Source: Brevibacterium yomogidense (GTDB lineage: Bacteria > Actinomycetota > Actinomycetes > Actinomycetales > Brevibacteriaceae). Taken from it: a stretch of 64,000 nt of DNA. Below, in pieces: positions 17,256 through 24,981 of this stretch (positions within the stretch are counted from its first letter, which is position 1; each line of letters opens with the position of its first letter). The stretch lies in the NCBI RefSeq assembly GCF_900163715.1, contig NZ_FWFF01000017.1, forward strand, positions 496,001 through 560,000, given 5' to 3'. The notes beneath the pieces are model-generated. The model had not been told where the DNA came from. It ran no database searches and worked only from the letters and a program-made list of their open reading frames with translations. Position numbers and translations under genes: made by a program.

Positions 17256-17283
17256 CTGACTTCGCGCATCCGATCTCTACGAT
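17256..17283 (+). promoter_or_regulatory. Candidate rpsB promoter
   Basis: CTGACT (17256-17261) and TACGAT (17278-17283) are 16 nt apart. Transcription from here gives a leader of about 190 nt before rpsB. Confidence 0.4.
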
Positions 17284-17481
17284 CCCGGCCGACGGTGCGA
17301 GCAACTGCTCGCCGGTGGGGATCGCGGATGCCAGGCACAAACCGGAAACGCTGAAACGGACCCTTCCGCTCACCCCCAGATATGGCTTCCACATCCGGGT
17401 GTGCGCGCGGGCGTCCGTGCACTCAGCCTGACAGACGTGCGCAGCCGCGGAAGCGGGGCGCACGTGGAAGGAGTCGTCGGC

Positions 17482-18414
17482 ATGGCCGTCGTCACCATGC
17501 GCCAGCTGCTCGACAGCGGCGTCCACTTCGGACACCAGACCCGCCGTTGGAACCCGAAGATGAAGCGCTTCATCTTCACCGAGCGCAACGGCATCTACAT
17601 CGTGGACCTCCAGCAGACGCTGGGCTACATCGATTCCGCGTACGACTTCGTGAAGGAGACCGTCGCACACGGCGGTTCGATCCTCTTCGTCGGCACGAAG
17701 AAGCAGGGCCAGGAGGCCATCGCCGAGCAGGCGAAGCGCGTCGGCCAGCCCTTCGTCAACCAGCGCTGGCTGGGCGGTATGCTCACGAACTTCCAGACGA
17801 TCTCCGGACGCCTCGCGCGTCTGAAGGAGCTCGAGGAGGTCGACTTCGACGACGTCGCATCGTCGATGTACACGAAGAAGGAACTCCTCATCCTCCGTCG
17901 CGAGAAGGACAAGCTCGAGCGCACGCTCGGCGGCATCCGTGACATGCAGCGGACCCCGTCCGCCGTGTGGATCGTCGACACGAACAAGGAGCACCTCGCA
18001 GTCGATGAGGCGCGCAAGCTCGGCATCCCGATCATCGCGATCCTCGACACGAACTGCGACCCGGACCAGGTCAACTACCCGGTTCCCGGCAACGACGACT
18101 CGATCCGCTCCGTCGGCCTGCTGACCCGCGTCATCGCGGATGCAGTCGCGGAGGGCCTCATCACCCGCCACGGTGTCGACGAGGGCGGCGAGAAGAACGT
18201 CTCCGCCGTCGAGCCGATGCCGGAGTGGGAGCGCGAGCTCCTCGAGGGATCGTCCGACGAGGCACCGGCCGCTGAGGCAGCAACACCTGCTGCTGAGACA
18301 CCTGCTGCAGAGGCACCCGCAGCTGAAGCCCCCGCCGCCGAGGCCGCCGAGGCCCCCGCTGCTGAGGCGACCACCGAAGCCGCTGCGGCTGACGCCGAGT
18401 CGACCGAAGCCTGA
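17482..18414 (+). CDS. rpsB: 30S ribosomal protein S2
   Basis: Small-subunit protein S2, among the last proteins added to the 30S particle. The ATG giving [19 protein letters not shown] is chosen because GGAAGGAG precedes it and S2 begins there; in-frame upstream codons lack family similarity. Conserved segments [26 protein letters not shown] and [11 protein letters not shown] are present. The core ends near residue 260 and an Ala/Glu/Pro-rich tail of about 50 residues follows, as in rpsP of this genome. A 13-bp hairpin separates it from tsf. Confidence 0.98.
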   Translation: MAVVTMRQLLDSGVHFGHQTRRWNPKMKRFIFTERNGIYIVDLQQTLGYIDSAYDFVKETVAHGGSILFVGTKKQGQEAIAEQAKRVGQPFVNQRWLGGMLTNFQTISGRLARLKELEEVDFDDVASSMYTKKELLILRREKDKLERTLGGIRDMQRTPSAVWIVDTNKEHLAVDEARKLGIPIIAILDTNCDPDQVNYPVPGNDDSIRSVGLLTRVIADAVAEGLITRHGVDEGGEKNVSAVEPMPEWERELLEGSSDEAPAAEAATPAAETPAAEAPAAEAPAAEAAEAPAAEATTEAAAADAESTEA

Positions 18415-18423
18415 TCGTTCCCG

Positions 18424-18453
18424 CCCGCAGCCGGCCCACCGGCCGGCTGCGGG
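18424..18453. terminator. 13-bp hairpin between rpsB and tsf
   Basis: Arms 18424-18436 and 18441-18453 pair perfectly around CACC. Lying in the 67-nt gap of a usually co-transcribed pair, it may be an attenuator or processing site rather than a full terminator. Confidence 0.6.
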
Positions 18454-18481
18454 CACAGACCTCCCAGAAGAAGGAGTGCGT

Positions 18482-19309
18482 ATGGCCAACTACACCGCAG
18501 CTGACATCAAGGAGCTCCGCGAGAAGACCGGCGCGGGCATGATGGACGTCAAGAAGGCTCTCGACGAGTCCGACGGCGATCACGCGAAGGCGATCGAGAT
18601 CCTCCGCGTGAAGGGCCTCAAGGGCGCGACCAAGCGTGAGGGCCGCTCGACCTCGGACGGACTCGTCGCGACGCACGTCGAAGGCGGCGTCGGCACGATG
18701 ATCGAGTTCAACTCCGAGACGGACTTCGTCGCGAAGTCGGACAAGTTCATCGAACTCGCGGACAGCATCCTCGCTCTCGCAGTCGAGCACGGCGCAACGG
18801 ACGCGGAGTCCTTCTCCGCTCTGGAGATCGACGGCAAGCCGGTCTCGCAGATCATCACCGAGGGCGGCGCATCGCTGGGCGAGAAGGTCGAGCTCAAGCG
18901 CGTCGTCCGCGTCGAGGGCGCCAAGGTCGAGTCGTACCTGCACCGCACGAACAAGGACCTGCCCCCGCAGGTCGGCGTGCTCCTCGCGTACGAGGGTGAC
19001 GACGCGACTGCCGCACATGATGTGGCAGTCCACATCGCCGCTCTCACGCCCACCTACTTCTCGCGCGAAGAGGTGCCGGCCGAACTGGTCGAGAAGGAGC
19101 GTGCGATCGCTGAGGAGACTGCTCGCAACGAGGGCAAGCCCGAGCAGGCCATGCCGAAGATCATCGAAGGTCGCGTGAACGGCTTCTTCAAGGAGAACGT
19201 CCTGCTGGATCAGGGCTTCGCCAAGGAGCCGAAGAAGTCTGTCGCCTCCGTCCTGGAGGAGGCCGGCGTCAAGGCCACGGGCTTCGTGCGCTTCCGCGTG
19301 GGCTCCTGA
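18482..19309 (+). CDS. tsf: Elongation factor Ts
   Basis: Guanine nucleotide exchange factor that regenerates EF-Tu-GTP. MANYTAADIKELREKTGAGM starts the protein after AGAAGGAG. The UBA-like N-terminal domain, TDFVAKSDKF (the EF-Tu contact region, around 80) and the C-terminal LLDQGFAKEPKKSV segment are all intact. The 275-residue length matches the family. It follows rpsB as usual. A four-unit 17-bp repeat array and a perfect 16-bp hairpin lie directly after it and separate it from pyrH. Confidence 0.98.
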   Translation: MANYTAADIKELREKTGAGMMDVKKALDESDGDHAKAIEILRVKGLKGATKREGRSTSDGLVATHVEGGVGTMIEFNSETDFVAKSDKFIELADSILALAVEHGATDAESFSALEIDGKPVSQIITEGGASLGEKVELKRVVRVEGAKVESYLHRTNKDLPPQVGVLLAYEGDDATAAHDVAVHIAALTPTYFSREEVPAELVEKERAIAEETARNEGKPEQAMPKIIEGRVNGFFKENVLLDQGFAKEPKKSVASVLEEAGVKATGFVRFRVGS

Positions 19310-19324
19310 TACGGAACCCGATCC

Positions 19325-19393
19325 CTCTCTGAGGGAGCCTCCTCTCTGAGGGAGCCTCGTCTCTGACGGGAATCTCCTCACTGAGGTAGCATC
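19325..19393. repeat. 17-bp tandem repeat array after tsf
   Basis: Units at 19325-19341 and 19342-19358 are identical; degenerate units of 18 and 17 bp follow to 19393. Each holds TGA (19330, 19347, 19364, 19382). The first three fall in three different frames. It begins 16 nt after the tsf stop. Confidence 0.8.
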
Positions 19394-19411
19394 GGCGGAC
19401 TCACTCCGCCA

Positions 19412-19446
19412 CGACAGGGCGGCACCCGACGGGTGCCGCCCTGTCG
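19412..19446. terminator. Perfect 16-bp hairpin after tsf
   Basis: Arms 19412-19427 and 19431-19446 pair without mismatch around a 3-nt loop. No T-run follows. Likely the rpsB-tsf terminator. Confidence 0.8.
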
Positions 19447-19508
19447 GCATTCCGGGCTCGTTCTCCGGGCTCACCGGTGGCGCGTGCGTGCGCGCGATCG
19501 GCGACCGG

Positions 19509-19514
19509 TAGAAT
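19509..19514 (+). promoter_or_regulatory. Candidate -10 for pyrH
   Basis: TAGAAT lies 83 nt before the pyrH ATG and just past the tsf terminator. Leader of about 75 nt. No clear -35. Confidence 0.5.
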
Positions 19515-19596
19515 CGGCGGCGGTCCGCTGGGCGATGATCCGCTCGAGCGGACTGCCAGCGGAATGGTGGCCCCCGAGCTCGCAGGAGATACGACA

Positions 19597-20355
19597 ATGA
19601 ACCACACGCCGGTCCACACCTCATCCCGCGACAACGCCCCGTCGCTGAGGACGCACAAGAGGCGCGTACTGCTCAAGCTGTCCGGTGAGGTGTTCGGCGG
19701 CGGGTCCGTCGGTGTGAACCCGGACGTCGTGTCGCAGGTGGCTCGTCAGATCGCGACGACCATCCCCGAGGTCGAGGTGAGCATCGTCGTGGGCGGCGGC
19801 AACTTCTTCCGGGGCGCCGAACTGTCACAGCGCGGCATGGACCGCACGCGCGCGGACTACATGGGGATGCTCGGCACGGTGATGAACTGCCTCGCCCTGC
19901 AGGACTTCCTCGAGCAGGCGGGCGTGGACACCCGTGTGCAGACCGCGATCCCGATGTCGCAGGTCGCGGAGACGTACATTCCGCGCCGGGCGATCCGCCA
20001 CATGGAGAAGGACCGGATCGTCATCTTCGGCGCGGGAGCGGGGATGCCGTTCTTCTCGACGGACACCGTCGCCGCGCAGCGGGCGCTGGAGATCAGCGCG
20101 GACGAGGTCCTGATCGCCAAGAACGGTGTCGACGGTGTCTACGACGACGATCCTCGGAGCAACCCCGACGCGGTCAAGCTCGACACCCTCACCTACCAGG
20201 ATGCGCTGGTGCGCGGCCTCAAGGTGGTCGACGCGACGGCGTTCTCCCTCTGCATGGACAATGCGCTGCCGATGCGCGTGTTCGGCATGGAGGGCGACGG
20301 GAACCTCGGCCGGGCCATCGCGGGCGACCCGATCGGCACACTCGTCACCGCCTGA
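19597..20355 (+). CDS. pyrH: UMP kinase
   Basis: Hexameric amino-acid-kinase-fold enzyme that phosphorylates UMP to UDP in pyrimidine synthesis. The ATG at [13 protein letters not shown] is chosen for the AGGAG nine bases upstream; an in-frame ATG at 19564 has no comparable site. Motifs are [10 protein letters not shown] (about 24-33), [11 protein letters not shown], and the phosphate-binding [16 protein letters not shown]. Its 252 residues include a Ser/Thr/Asn-rich lead of about 20. The frr gene follows with its own candidate -10. Confidence 0.96.
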   Translation: MNHTPVHTSSRDNAPSLRTHKRRVLLKLSGEVFGGGSVGVNPDVVSQVARQIATTIPEVEVSIVVGGGNFFRGAELSQRGMDRTRADYMGMLGTVMNCLALQDFLEQAGVDTRVQTAIPMSQVAETYIPRRAIRHMEKDRIVIFGAGAGMPFFSTDTVAAQRALEISADEVLIAKNGVDGVYDDDPRSNPDAVKLDTLTYQDALVRGLKVVDATAFSLCMDNALPMRVFGMEGDGNLGRAIAGDPIGTLVTA

Positions 20356-20378
20356 CCACCCGGACGGCACTGAGACCG

Positions 20379-20384
20379 TAGAAT
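20379..20384 (+). promoter_or_regulatory. Candidate -10 for frr
   Basis: TAGAAT lies 24 nt after the pyrH stop and 87 nt before frr; the flanking GTAGAATCG matches the pyrH and dapB elements. No clear -35. Confidence 0.45.
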
Positions 20385-20471
20385 CGACACCAGCACTGAC
20401 CACACCCCTGCCGGCCGGACCAGCATGAGACGCACCCGGGGTCCCGGCATGATCGAGGAATCGAGGACACC

Positions 20472-21029
20472 GTGATCAAAGAGACTCTGACAGAGGCTCG
20501 TCAGAAGATGGACAAGGCGGTCGAGGTGACGCAGGAGGAGTTCGGAGCCGTGCGCACCGGACGCGCGAACCCGGCGCTCTTCGCGAACCTCACCGTCGAG
20601 TACTACGGTTCGCCCACCCCGATGCAGCAGCTCGCATCGTTCCAGGTGCCGGAGGCCCGTACCGTCCTCATCACCCCGTACGACCGCAGCGCGATGGGCG
20701 ACATCGAGAACGCCCTGCGCAACTCCGATCTGGGGGCGAACCCGGCGAACGACGGAAACGTCATCCGTGTGGTGCTGCCGCAGCTCACCGAGGAGCGCCG
20801 TAAGGAGTACGTCAAGCTCGTGAAGACGAAGGCGGAGGACGGCAAGGTGTCCATCCGCAACATCCGCCGCAAGGCGAAGGAGACCCTCGAGCGCATGTCC
20901 AAGGACGGCGACGTGGGCGAGGACGAGGCGGACCGCGGCATCAAGGAGCTCGACGAGATCACGAAGTCGAAGGCGGACGAGGTCGACCGCCTGCTCGATG
21001 CCAAGGAAGCCGAACTCCTCGAGGTCTGA
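20472..21029 (+). CDS. frr: Ribosome recycling factor
   Basis: With EF-G splits post-termination ribosomes. The 185-residue length and sequence match RRF along its whole length: VRTGRANPALFANLTVEYYG near 27, TPMQQLASFQVPEARTV, and the long C-terminal coiled arm with IRRKAKETLERM. GTG start with a GAGGACACC leader. cdsA begins 6 nt after its stop, so the two are probably co-transcribed. Confidence 0.97.
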   Translation: MIKETLTEARQKMDKAVEVTQEEFGAVRTGRANPALFANLTVEYYGSPTPMQQLASFQVPEARTVLITPYDRSAMGDIENALRNSDLGANPANDGNVIRVVLPQLTEERRKEYVKLVKTKAEDGKVSIRNIRRKAKETLERMSKDGDVGEDEADRGIKELDEITKSKADEVDRLLDAKEAELLEV

Positions 21030-21035
21030 CCGGAC

Positions 21036-22160
21036 GTGGCAGAGACTCAGGACGCCGCGCACACCGCTGACTCCCCGCTCCCATCACGGCGAGAGCTGCG
21101 CCGGATCGCGGAGGAGGCGGAAGCGCGCGGCGAGGGGCCGCTGCCGCAGGACGAGCTCCTGCGGCGCGCCGTCGCGTCCCGTGACGCGGCGGAGGGCGTA
21201 ACCCCGACCGACCCGTCTACCGCGGGGATCCCGACCGACCCGTCGACCGCGGGGATCCCGATCGGCCACGGCTTCGTGACCCCGGCCGCACCGAGCGGGA
21301 CCCGTGGACAGCCGGCGGAGGAGCCGGTCGCGCCCAGGGACTACGGGAAGGCCGGCCGCAACCTGCCCGCGGCGATCGGCGTGGGCGTCGTGCTGGGCGG
21401 TTCCGTCCTCGCGTCGCTCATCTTCTATCCCCCCTCATTCCTCATCATCGTGCTGGTCGGCGTGTGCCTCGCCATGTGGGAACTGGCGGAGGCGCTGTCC
21501 CGCTCCGGTGCTCACGTGTCGCGCATCCCGGTGATCGTCGCGAGCGCCTGCATGGTCCTCGCGACCTACGCTGGTGGCCGTGAGGCCCTGTGGGTCGCCT
21601 TCACCGCGGGAGCCGGCGCCGTCCTGCTCTTCGCTCTGCTGGAGAGGCGCACCGGGAACGCCGTCAAGGACGTCTGCCTGAGCCTCTTCGCACTCACATA
21701 CGTGGGCCTCATGGCCAGCCTCATCGTCTACCTGCTCACGCTGCCGGACGGGAATCTGCTGGTCATCTGCTTCCTCGCACTCGTCGTCGCGAGCGACATC
21801 GGCGGGTACATCGCAGGGGTCCTCTTCGGCAAGCACCCCATCGCGCCGTCGATCTCGCCCAAGAAGTCGTGGGAGGGCTACGCGGGGTCGGCGCTCCTGT
21901 CCACCGCGGTGGGCGTCGCGATGGCGATCTGGGCCTTCGACGCGCCGATGTGGACCGGGATCGCTCTGGGGGTGCTGGTGCCCGCATTCGCCACACTGGG
22001 CGACTTCTCCGAGTCCATGATCAAGCGAGACCTCGAGCTCAAGGACATGGGCTCGCTCCTGCCCGGGCACGGCGGGATCATGGACCGCCTCGACTCGATC
22101 CTGCCGACCGCTCCGGTCGTCCTGGTCCTCTTCAGCTTCCTGCCCGGCTTCGTGGACTGA
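21036..22160 (+). CDS. cdsA: Phosphatidate cytidylyltransferase CdsA
   Basis: Integral membrane enzyme making CDP-diacylglycerol from phosphatidate and CTP, the branch point for phospholipids. A cytoplasmic lead of about 110 residues, rich in Ala and charge, contains a perfect in-frame duplication of DPSTAGIPT-type sequence coded by a 27-bp repeat. About eight membrane helices follow. The CTP-transferase signature is clear near the C terminus: SPKKSWEGYAG, GDFSESMIKRDLELKDMG and LPGHGGIMDRLDS. GTG start. At 374 residues it is longer than E. coli CdsA (285) because of the lead. Confidence 0.95.
   Translation: MAETQDAAHTADSPLPSRRELRRIAEEAEARGEGPLPQDELLRRAVASRDAAEGVTPTDPSTAGIPTDPSTAGIPIGHGFVTPAAPSGTRGQPAEEPVAPRDYGKAGRNLPAAIGVGVVLGGSVLASLIFYPPSFLIIVLVGVCLAMWELAEALSRSGAHVSRIPVIVASACMVLATYAGGREALWVAFTAGAGAVLLFALLERRTGNAVKDVCLSLFALTYVGLMASLIVYLLTLPDGNLLVICFLALVVASDIGGYIAGVLFGKHPIAPSISPKKSWEGYAGSALLSTAVGVAMAIWAFDAPMWTGIALGVLVPAFATLGDFSESMIKRDLELKDMGSLLPGHGGIMDRLDSILPTAPVVLVLFSFLPGFVD
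21204..21257. repeat. 27-bp tandem duplication inside cdsA
   Basis: Two 27-bp units (21204-21230 and 21231-21257) differ at one base. The unit is nine codons, so the frame is kept and the N-terminal lead simply lengthens. Confidence 0.85.
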
Positions 22161-22218
22161 CGGACACCTCCCAGGCGCGCGTCAGGCGACGTTCCCCGTC
22201 AGAAGCCCATGAGCATGA

Positions 22219-22224
22219 GATAAT
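22219..22224 (+). promoter_or_regulatory. -10 element of a near-leaderless promoter (rlmN)
   Basis: GATAAT ends 8 nt before the rlmN ATG at 22233. The transcript should start 0-2 nt before the ATG. Confidence 0.55.
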
Positions 22225-22232
22225 CAACGCAT

Positions 22233-23606
22233 ATGTCTGAGACCACTCCCTCCTCGGTGCCCAGGCGGACCTCCTCGCGGAAGCAGGTCCGTCCCATCGT
22301 CGAACACGAAGACGGGACGACGTCGAGCACGCCGACCCGCAGTGGACGACCCCTCCTCGACTTCCGCGGTCCCCGCGTCTCTCAGCCCCCGCAGCACCTC
22401 GCGGACATGTCGATGGACGAGCGGATCGCCGCAGTGAAGGAGATGGGCCTGCCCGCCTTCCGGGCGAAGCAGCTGTCCACCCACTACTTCGTCCACCACT
22501 CGTCGGACGTGGACCAGATGACCGATCTGCCGAAGGACAGCCGTGCAGAGCTGGGGGAGAGGTTCTTCCCGACGCTGCTCACGGAGGTACATCGTCTGAA
22601 GACCGGCAACGGCGACACGATCAAGTTCCTCTGGCGGCTGTTCGACGGATCCCTCGTCGAATCGGTCCTCATGCGGTACCGCAACCGGATCACCCTGTGC
22701 GTGTCCTCCCAGTGCGGATGCGGGATGAACTGCCCGTTCTGCGCGACCGGGCAGCAGGGCCTCACCCGCAACATGTCCGCCGCAGAGATCGTCGACCAGG
22801 TGGTCCGCGCGAACCAGGTGATCGCCGCAGGAGAACTCGCCGACACCTCCGACGAGGACCGCAATCTGCTCGGTGAGGCCGCAGCGGGCGTGGGAGACGA
22901 GTCCGGCGGCGAGGCCGTCTCGGAGACCGCGCCGACCGGCACCTCGGCCGGTGCGCATGCGACCGCCTCCGGCGGTGCGGCGGAGCGGGTCACGAACATC
23001 GTCTTCATGGGGATGGGCGAGCCGCTGGCCAACTACAAGCGGGTCATGAACGCGGTGCGCCGCTTCGTGGAGCCGGGTCCGTCCGGACTGGGCATGTCCG
23101 CGCGCCGGATCACGATCTCGACGGTGGGCCTGGTGCCCGGCATCAACAAGCTCGCGATGGAGGAGATCCCGGTGACGTTCGCACTGTCGCTGCACGCTCC
23201 GGACGACGGGCTGCGGAACGAGATGATCCCGGTGAACACTCGCTGGAACGCGGATGAGGCGATCGACGCGGCCTACGCGTACTACAAGACGTCGGGCCGG
23301 CGGGTCAGCATCGAGTACGCGCTCATCAAGGACATGAACGATCACGCGTGGCGTGCGGGACTGCTCGCGAAGAAGCTCAACGCGCGCGGGCGCGGCTGGG
23401 TCCACGTCAACCCCATTCCGCTCAACCCGACCCCGGGGTCGGTGTGGACCGCGAGCGAACCGGACGTCGCAGCGGAGTTCGTCCGCGTCCTCCGCGACGC
23501 GGGCGTGCCCACGACGATCCGCGACACCCGCGGCAAGGACATCGACGGTGCGTGCGGCCAGCTCGCCACCTCGCAGCAGAACGACGACGCTGTCACGGCG
23601 GACTGA
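22233..23606 (+). CDS. rlmN: Dual-specificity 23S rRNA/tRNA methyltransferase RlmN
   Basis: Radical SAM enzyme that methylates C2 of A2503 in 23S rRNA and A37 in some tRNAs. The iron-sulphur motif is C163x3C167x2C170 within CGMNCPFCATG. MGMGEPLANY near 257 binds SAM; SLHAPDDGLR and RDTRGKDIDGACGQL carry the remaining conserved residues, the latter with the catalytic Cys. A charged N-terminal lead of about 55 residues and a low-complexity insertion (about 202-250) make it 457 residues, against 370-390 usually. The stop region reads GACTGAGGA twice in tandem. Confidence 0.96.
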   Translation: MSETTPSSVPRRTSSRKQVRPIVEHEDGTTSSTPTRSGRPLLDFRGPRVSQPPQHLADMSMDERIAAVKEMGLPAFRAKQLSTHYFVHHSSDVDQMTDLPKDSRAELGERFFPTLLTEVHRLKTGNGDTIKFLWRLFDGSLVESVLMRYRNRITLCVSSQCGCGMNCPFCATGQQGLTRNMSAAEIVDQVVRANQVIAAGELADTSDEDRNLLGEAAAGVGDESGGEAVSETAPTGTSAGAHATASGGAAERVTNIVFMGMGEPLANYKRVMNAVRRFVEPGPSGLGMSARRITISTVGLVPGINKLAMEEIPVTFALSLHAPDDGLRNEMIPVNTRWNADEAIDAAYAYYKTSGRRVSIEYALIKDMNDHAWRAGLLAKKLNARGRGWVHVNPIPLNPTPGSVWTASEPDVAAEFVRVLRDAGVPTTIRDTRGKDIDGACGQLATSQQNDDAVTAD

Positions 23607-23618
23607 GGAGACTGAGGA
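23601..23618. repeat. 9-bp duplication across the rlmN stop
   Basis: GACTGAGGA occurs twice in tandem. It duplicates the TGA stop in frame (23604, 23613) and the GAGGA that serves as ribosome binding site for the next gene. Confidence 0.7.
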
Positions 23619-23623
23619 GAGGG

Positions 23624-24181
23624 ATGGACGCAAACTTTCCCCGGATGACGGGCTGGAAGTCCGGCTACGATCCGGCCCAGGTCGACAGCTTCTTCCGACG
23701 AGCGCGGGAGTCGTACAACAGGGAGGCCCCGCAGCCGGGCGACCTGGATGCGCGCGCCGTGCGCACCGTCGGCTTCGACCTGGTCCGCAAGGGCTACCAC
23801 GTGGGTGTCGTCGACGCCGCACTCGATCGGCTCGAGGACGCCTTCGCGAAGCAGGCCCGCGACCGCATGGTCTCCCAGGCCGGCCATGACGCCTGGATCA
23901 AGGAGCTCACCCGCGCGGCCGGCTCCCTCAGGGGACGGCTCGAGCGCTCGACGGGTGAGCGCTTCAACCGGGCGGAGAAGGGCGAGGTCGGCTACGACGT
24001 GGGCGAGGTCGACGATCTGTGCGACCGCATCCACGGCTACTTCACCCAGGGCAAGGCGATGAGCGTCGACGAGGTGCGGCGCGTGCTGTTCCGCACCCGC
24101 AAGGGCGATGGTGCGTACAGCGAGGACCAGGTCGATGCGTTCATCGACCGGGTCGTCGAAGTGATGGCGAGTGTGGACTGA
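23624..24181 (+). CDS. Protein with four DivI1A-like (DivIVA) motifs
   Basis: 185-residue soluble protein carrying four copies of the short DivIVA membrane-curvature motif: GYDPAQVDSFF (14-24), GYHVGVVDAAL (57-67), GYDVGEVDDLC (123-133) and AYSEDQVDAFI (164-174). Copies two and four are preceded by the basic VRxVxF...RKG portion of the full DivI1A domain, so the protein looks like two tandem pairs. DivIVA/Wag31 proteins normally have one motif and a long coiled coil; here there is no long coiled coil. ATG after GAGGAGAGGG. It follows rlmN by 17 nt and the next gene by 2 nt. A polar or division-site adaptor role is an inference. Confidence 0.85.
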   Translation: MDANFPRMTGWKSGYDPAQVDSFFRRARESYNREAPQPGDLDARAVRTVGFDLVRKGYHVGVVDAALDRLEDAFAKQARDRMVSQAGHDAWIKELTRAAGSLRGRLERSTGERFNRAEKGEVGYDVGEVDDLCDRIHGYFTQGKAMSVDEVRRVLFRTRKGDGAYSEDQVDAFIDRVVEVMASVD

Positions 24182-24183
24182 GC

Positions 24184-24891
24184 GTGACTGACGTGCACGA
24201 CGCATCCGCGGATGCCACGACGCCTCCCGTGCAGGTCGATCCGACCTTCGATCTGCTCGACCGCCCTGTGGCGCTGGAGAGTGCCGACGACATCGTCCTC
24301 ACCGCTCCTGCGCCGGACGCCCCGACGGTCGACGGGCGTCCCGTCGAGGACCCGCGGCTGATCGAGGCGCTGTCCGTCCCGCAGGAGTTCACCCGCGCCG
24401 ATGTGCTCGACCGTGTGGCGAAGCTCGGGGGAGTGCTCCGGGTGCTGGGCGGCGACGGCGCGTCGAAGCTGATCGTCGCCTCCGACGTGCCGGAACCGTC
24501 CCGCACGTTCGCGGTGCTGGCCGGAGTCCGCATCGGTCTGCTCGTCGAGGTCCCCTCCGCAGCCGCTGACGGCGCATCATCCGCCACGGCGCCGGTCGCC
24601 GACGCAGAGACCCTCACGATCCGCCCGCATCGCGACGGCGAGGACACAGCGGAGGAGGGCGCCCACGCCTTCAAGACCGCCATCCGCACCGTGCGCTCGC
24701 ACTTCGAGGGCGTGGCCGTCGAGGGCGGGGGACGGGCACGCGACCTGGATCGTCTGGTGCGCGACTCGCGGATCCAGCCCGCACCCTCGCGCCTGCGCGA
24801 CGGGACCCGTCGCGCGCTGGTCGTCGCGGGCGAGGACGTGCTCCTCGCAGACGCCGCGTCGTACCTGCTGAGCCTCCTGCAGACGGACTGA
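24184..24891 (+). CDS. Unrecognised protein downstream of the DivIVA-motif gene
   Basis: 235-residue acidic protein I do not recognise. It has no membrane helix or signal peptide. The middle (about 75-125) alternates hydrophobic strands and Gly turns (LGGVLRVLGGDGASKLIVASD), and a linker rich in Ala and Ser (about 125-140) separates it from a C-terminal part ending in VAGEDVLLADAASYLLSLLQ. The GTG start lies 2 nt after the DivIVA-motif gene stop, so the pair is probably translated together. Third positions are GC-rich as in neighbouring genes, supporting a real gene. Function unknown. Confidence 0.75.
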   Translation: MTDVHDASADATTPPVQVDPTFDLLDRPVALESADDIVLTAPAPDAPTVDGRPVEDPRLIEALSVPQEFTRADVLDRVAKLGGVLRVLGGDGASKLIVASDVPEPSRTFAVLAGVRIGLLVEVPSAAADGASSATAPVADAETLTIRPHRDGEDTAEEGAHAFKTAIRTVRSHFEGVAVEGGGRARDLDRLVRDSRIQPAPSRLRDGTRRALVVAGEDVLLADAASYLLSLLQTD

Positions 24892-24954
24892 TGCTCGGCG
24901 GTGCGGACCGCCTGCGACGGGTGCCTGCACCTGCTCCTGTACCTATATCTGTAC

Positions 24955-24974
24955 CGGTCCGCTATCTCGGACCG
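24955..24974. terminator. Small convergent hairpin
   Basis: CGGTCCG and CGGACCG pair around CTATCT in the 90-bp gap between the converging 24184 gene and the hydrolase gene. Seven base pairs only. Confidence 0.4.
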
Positions 24975-24981
24975 CTTCCGT

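Larger units (their letters stand above)
17006..17481. other. Divergent intergenic region, peptidase gene to rpsB
   Basis: 476 bp without a supported gene. It holds a stem-like inverted repeat (17169-17189), a candidate rpsB promoter (17256-17283), a short hairpin GCGAGCA-AC-TGCTCGC (17297-17312) and the rpsB ribosome binding site. No open reading frame here resembles a known protein. Confidence 0.6.
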
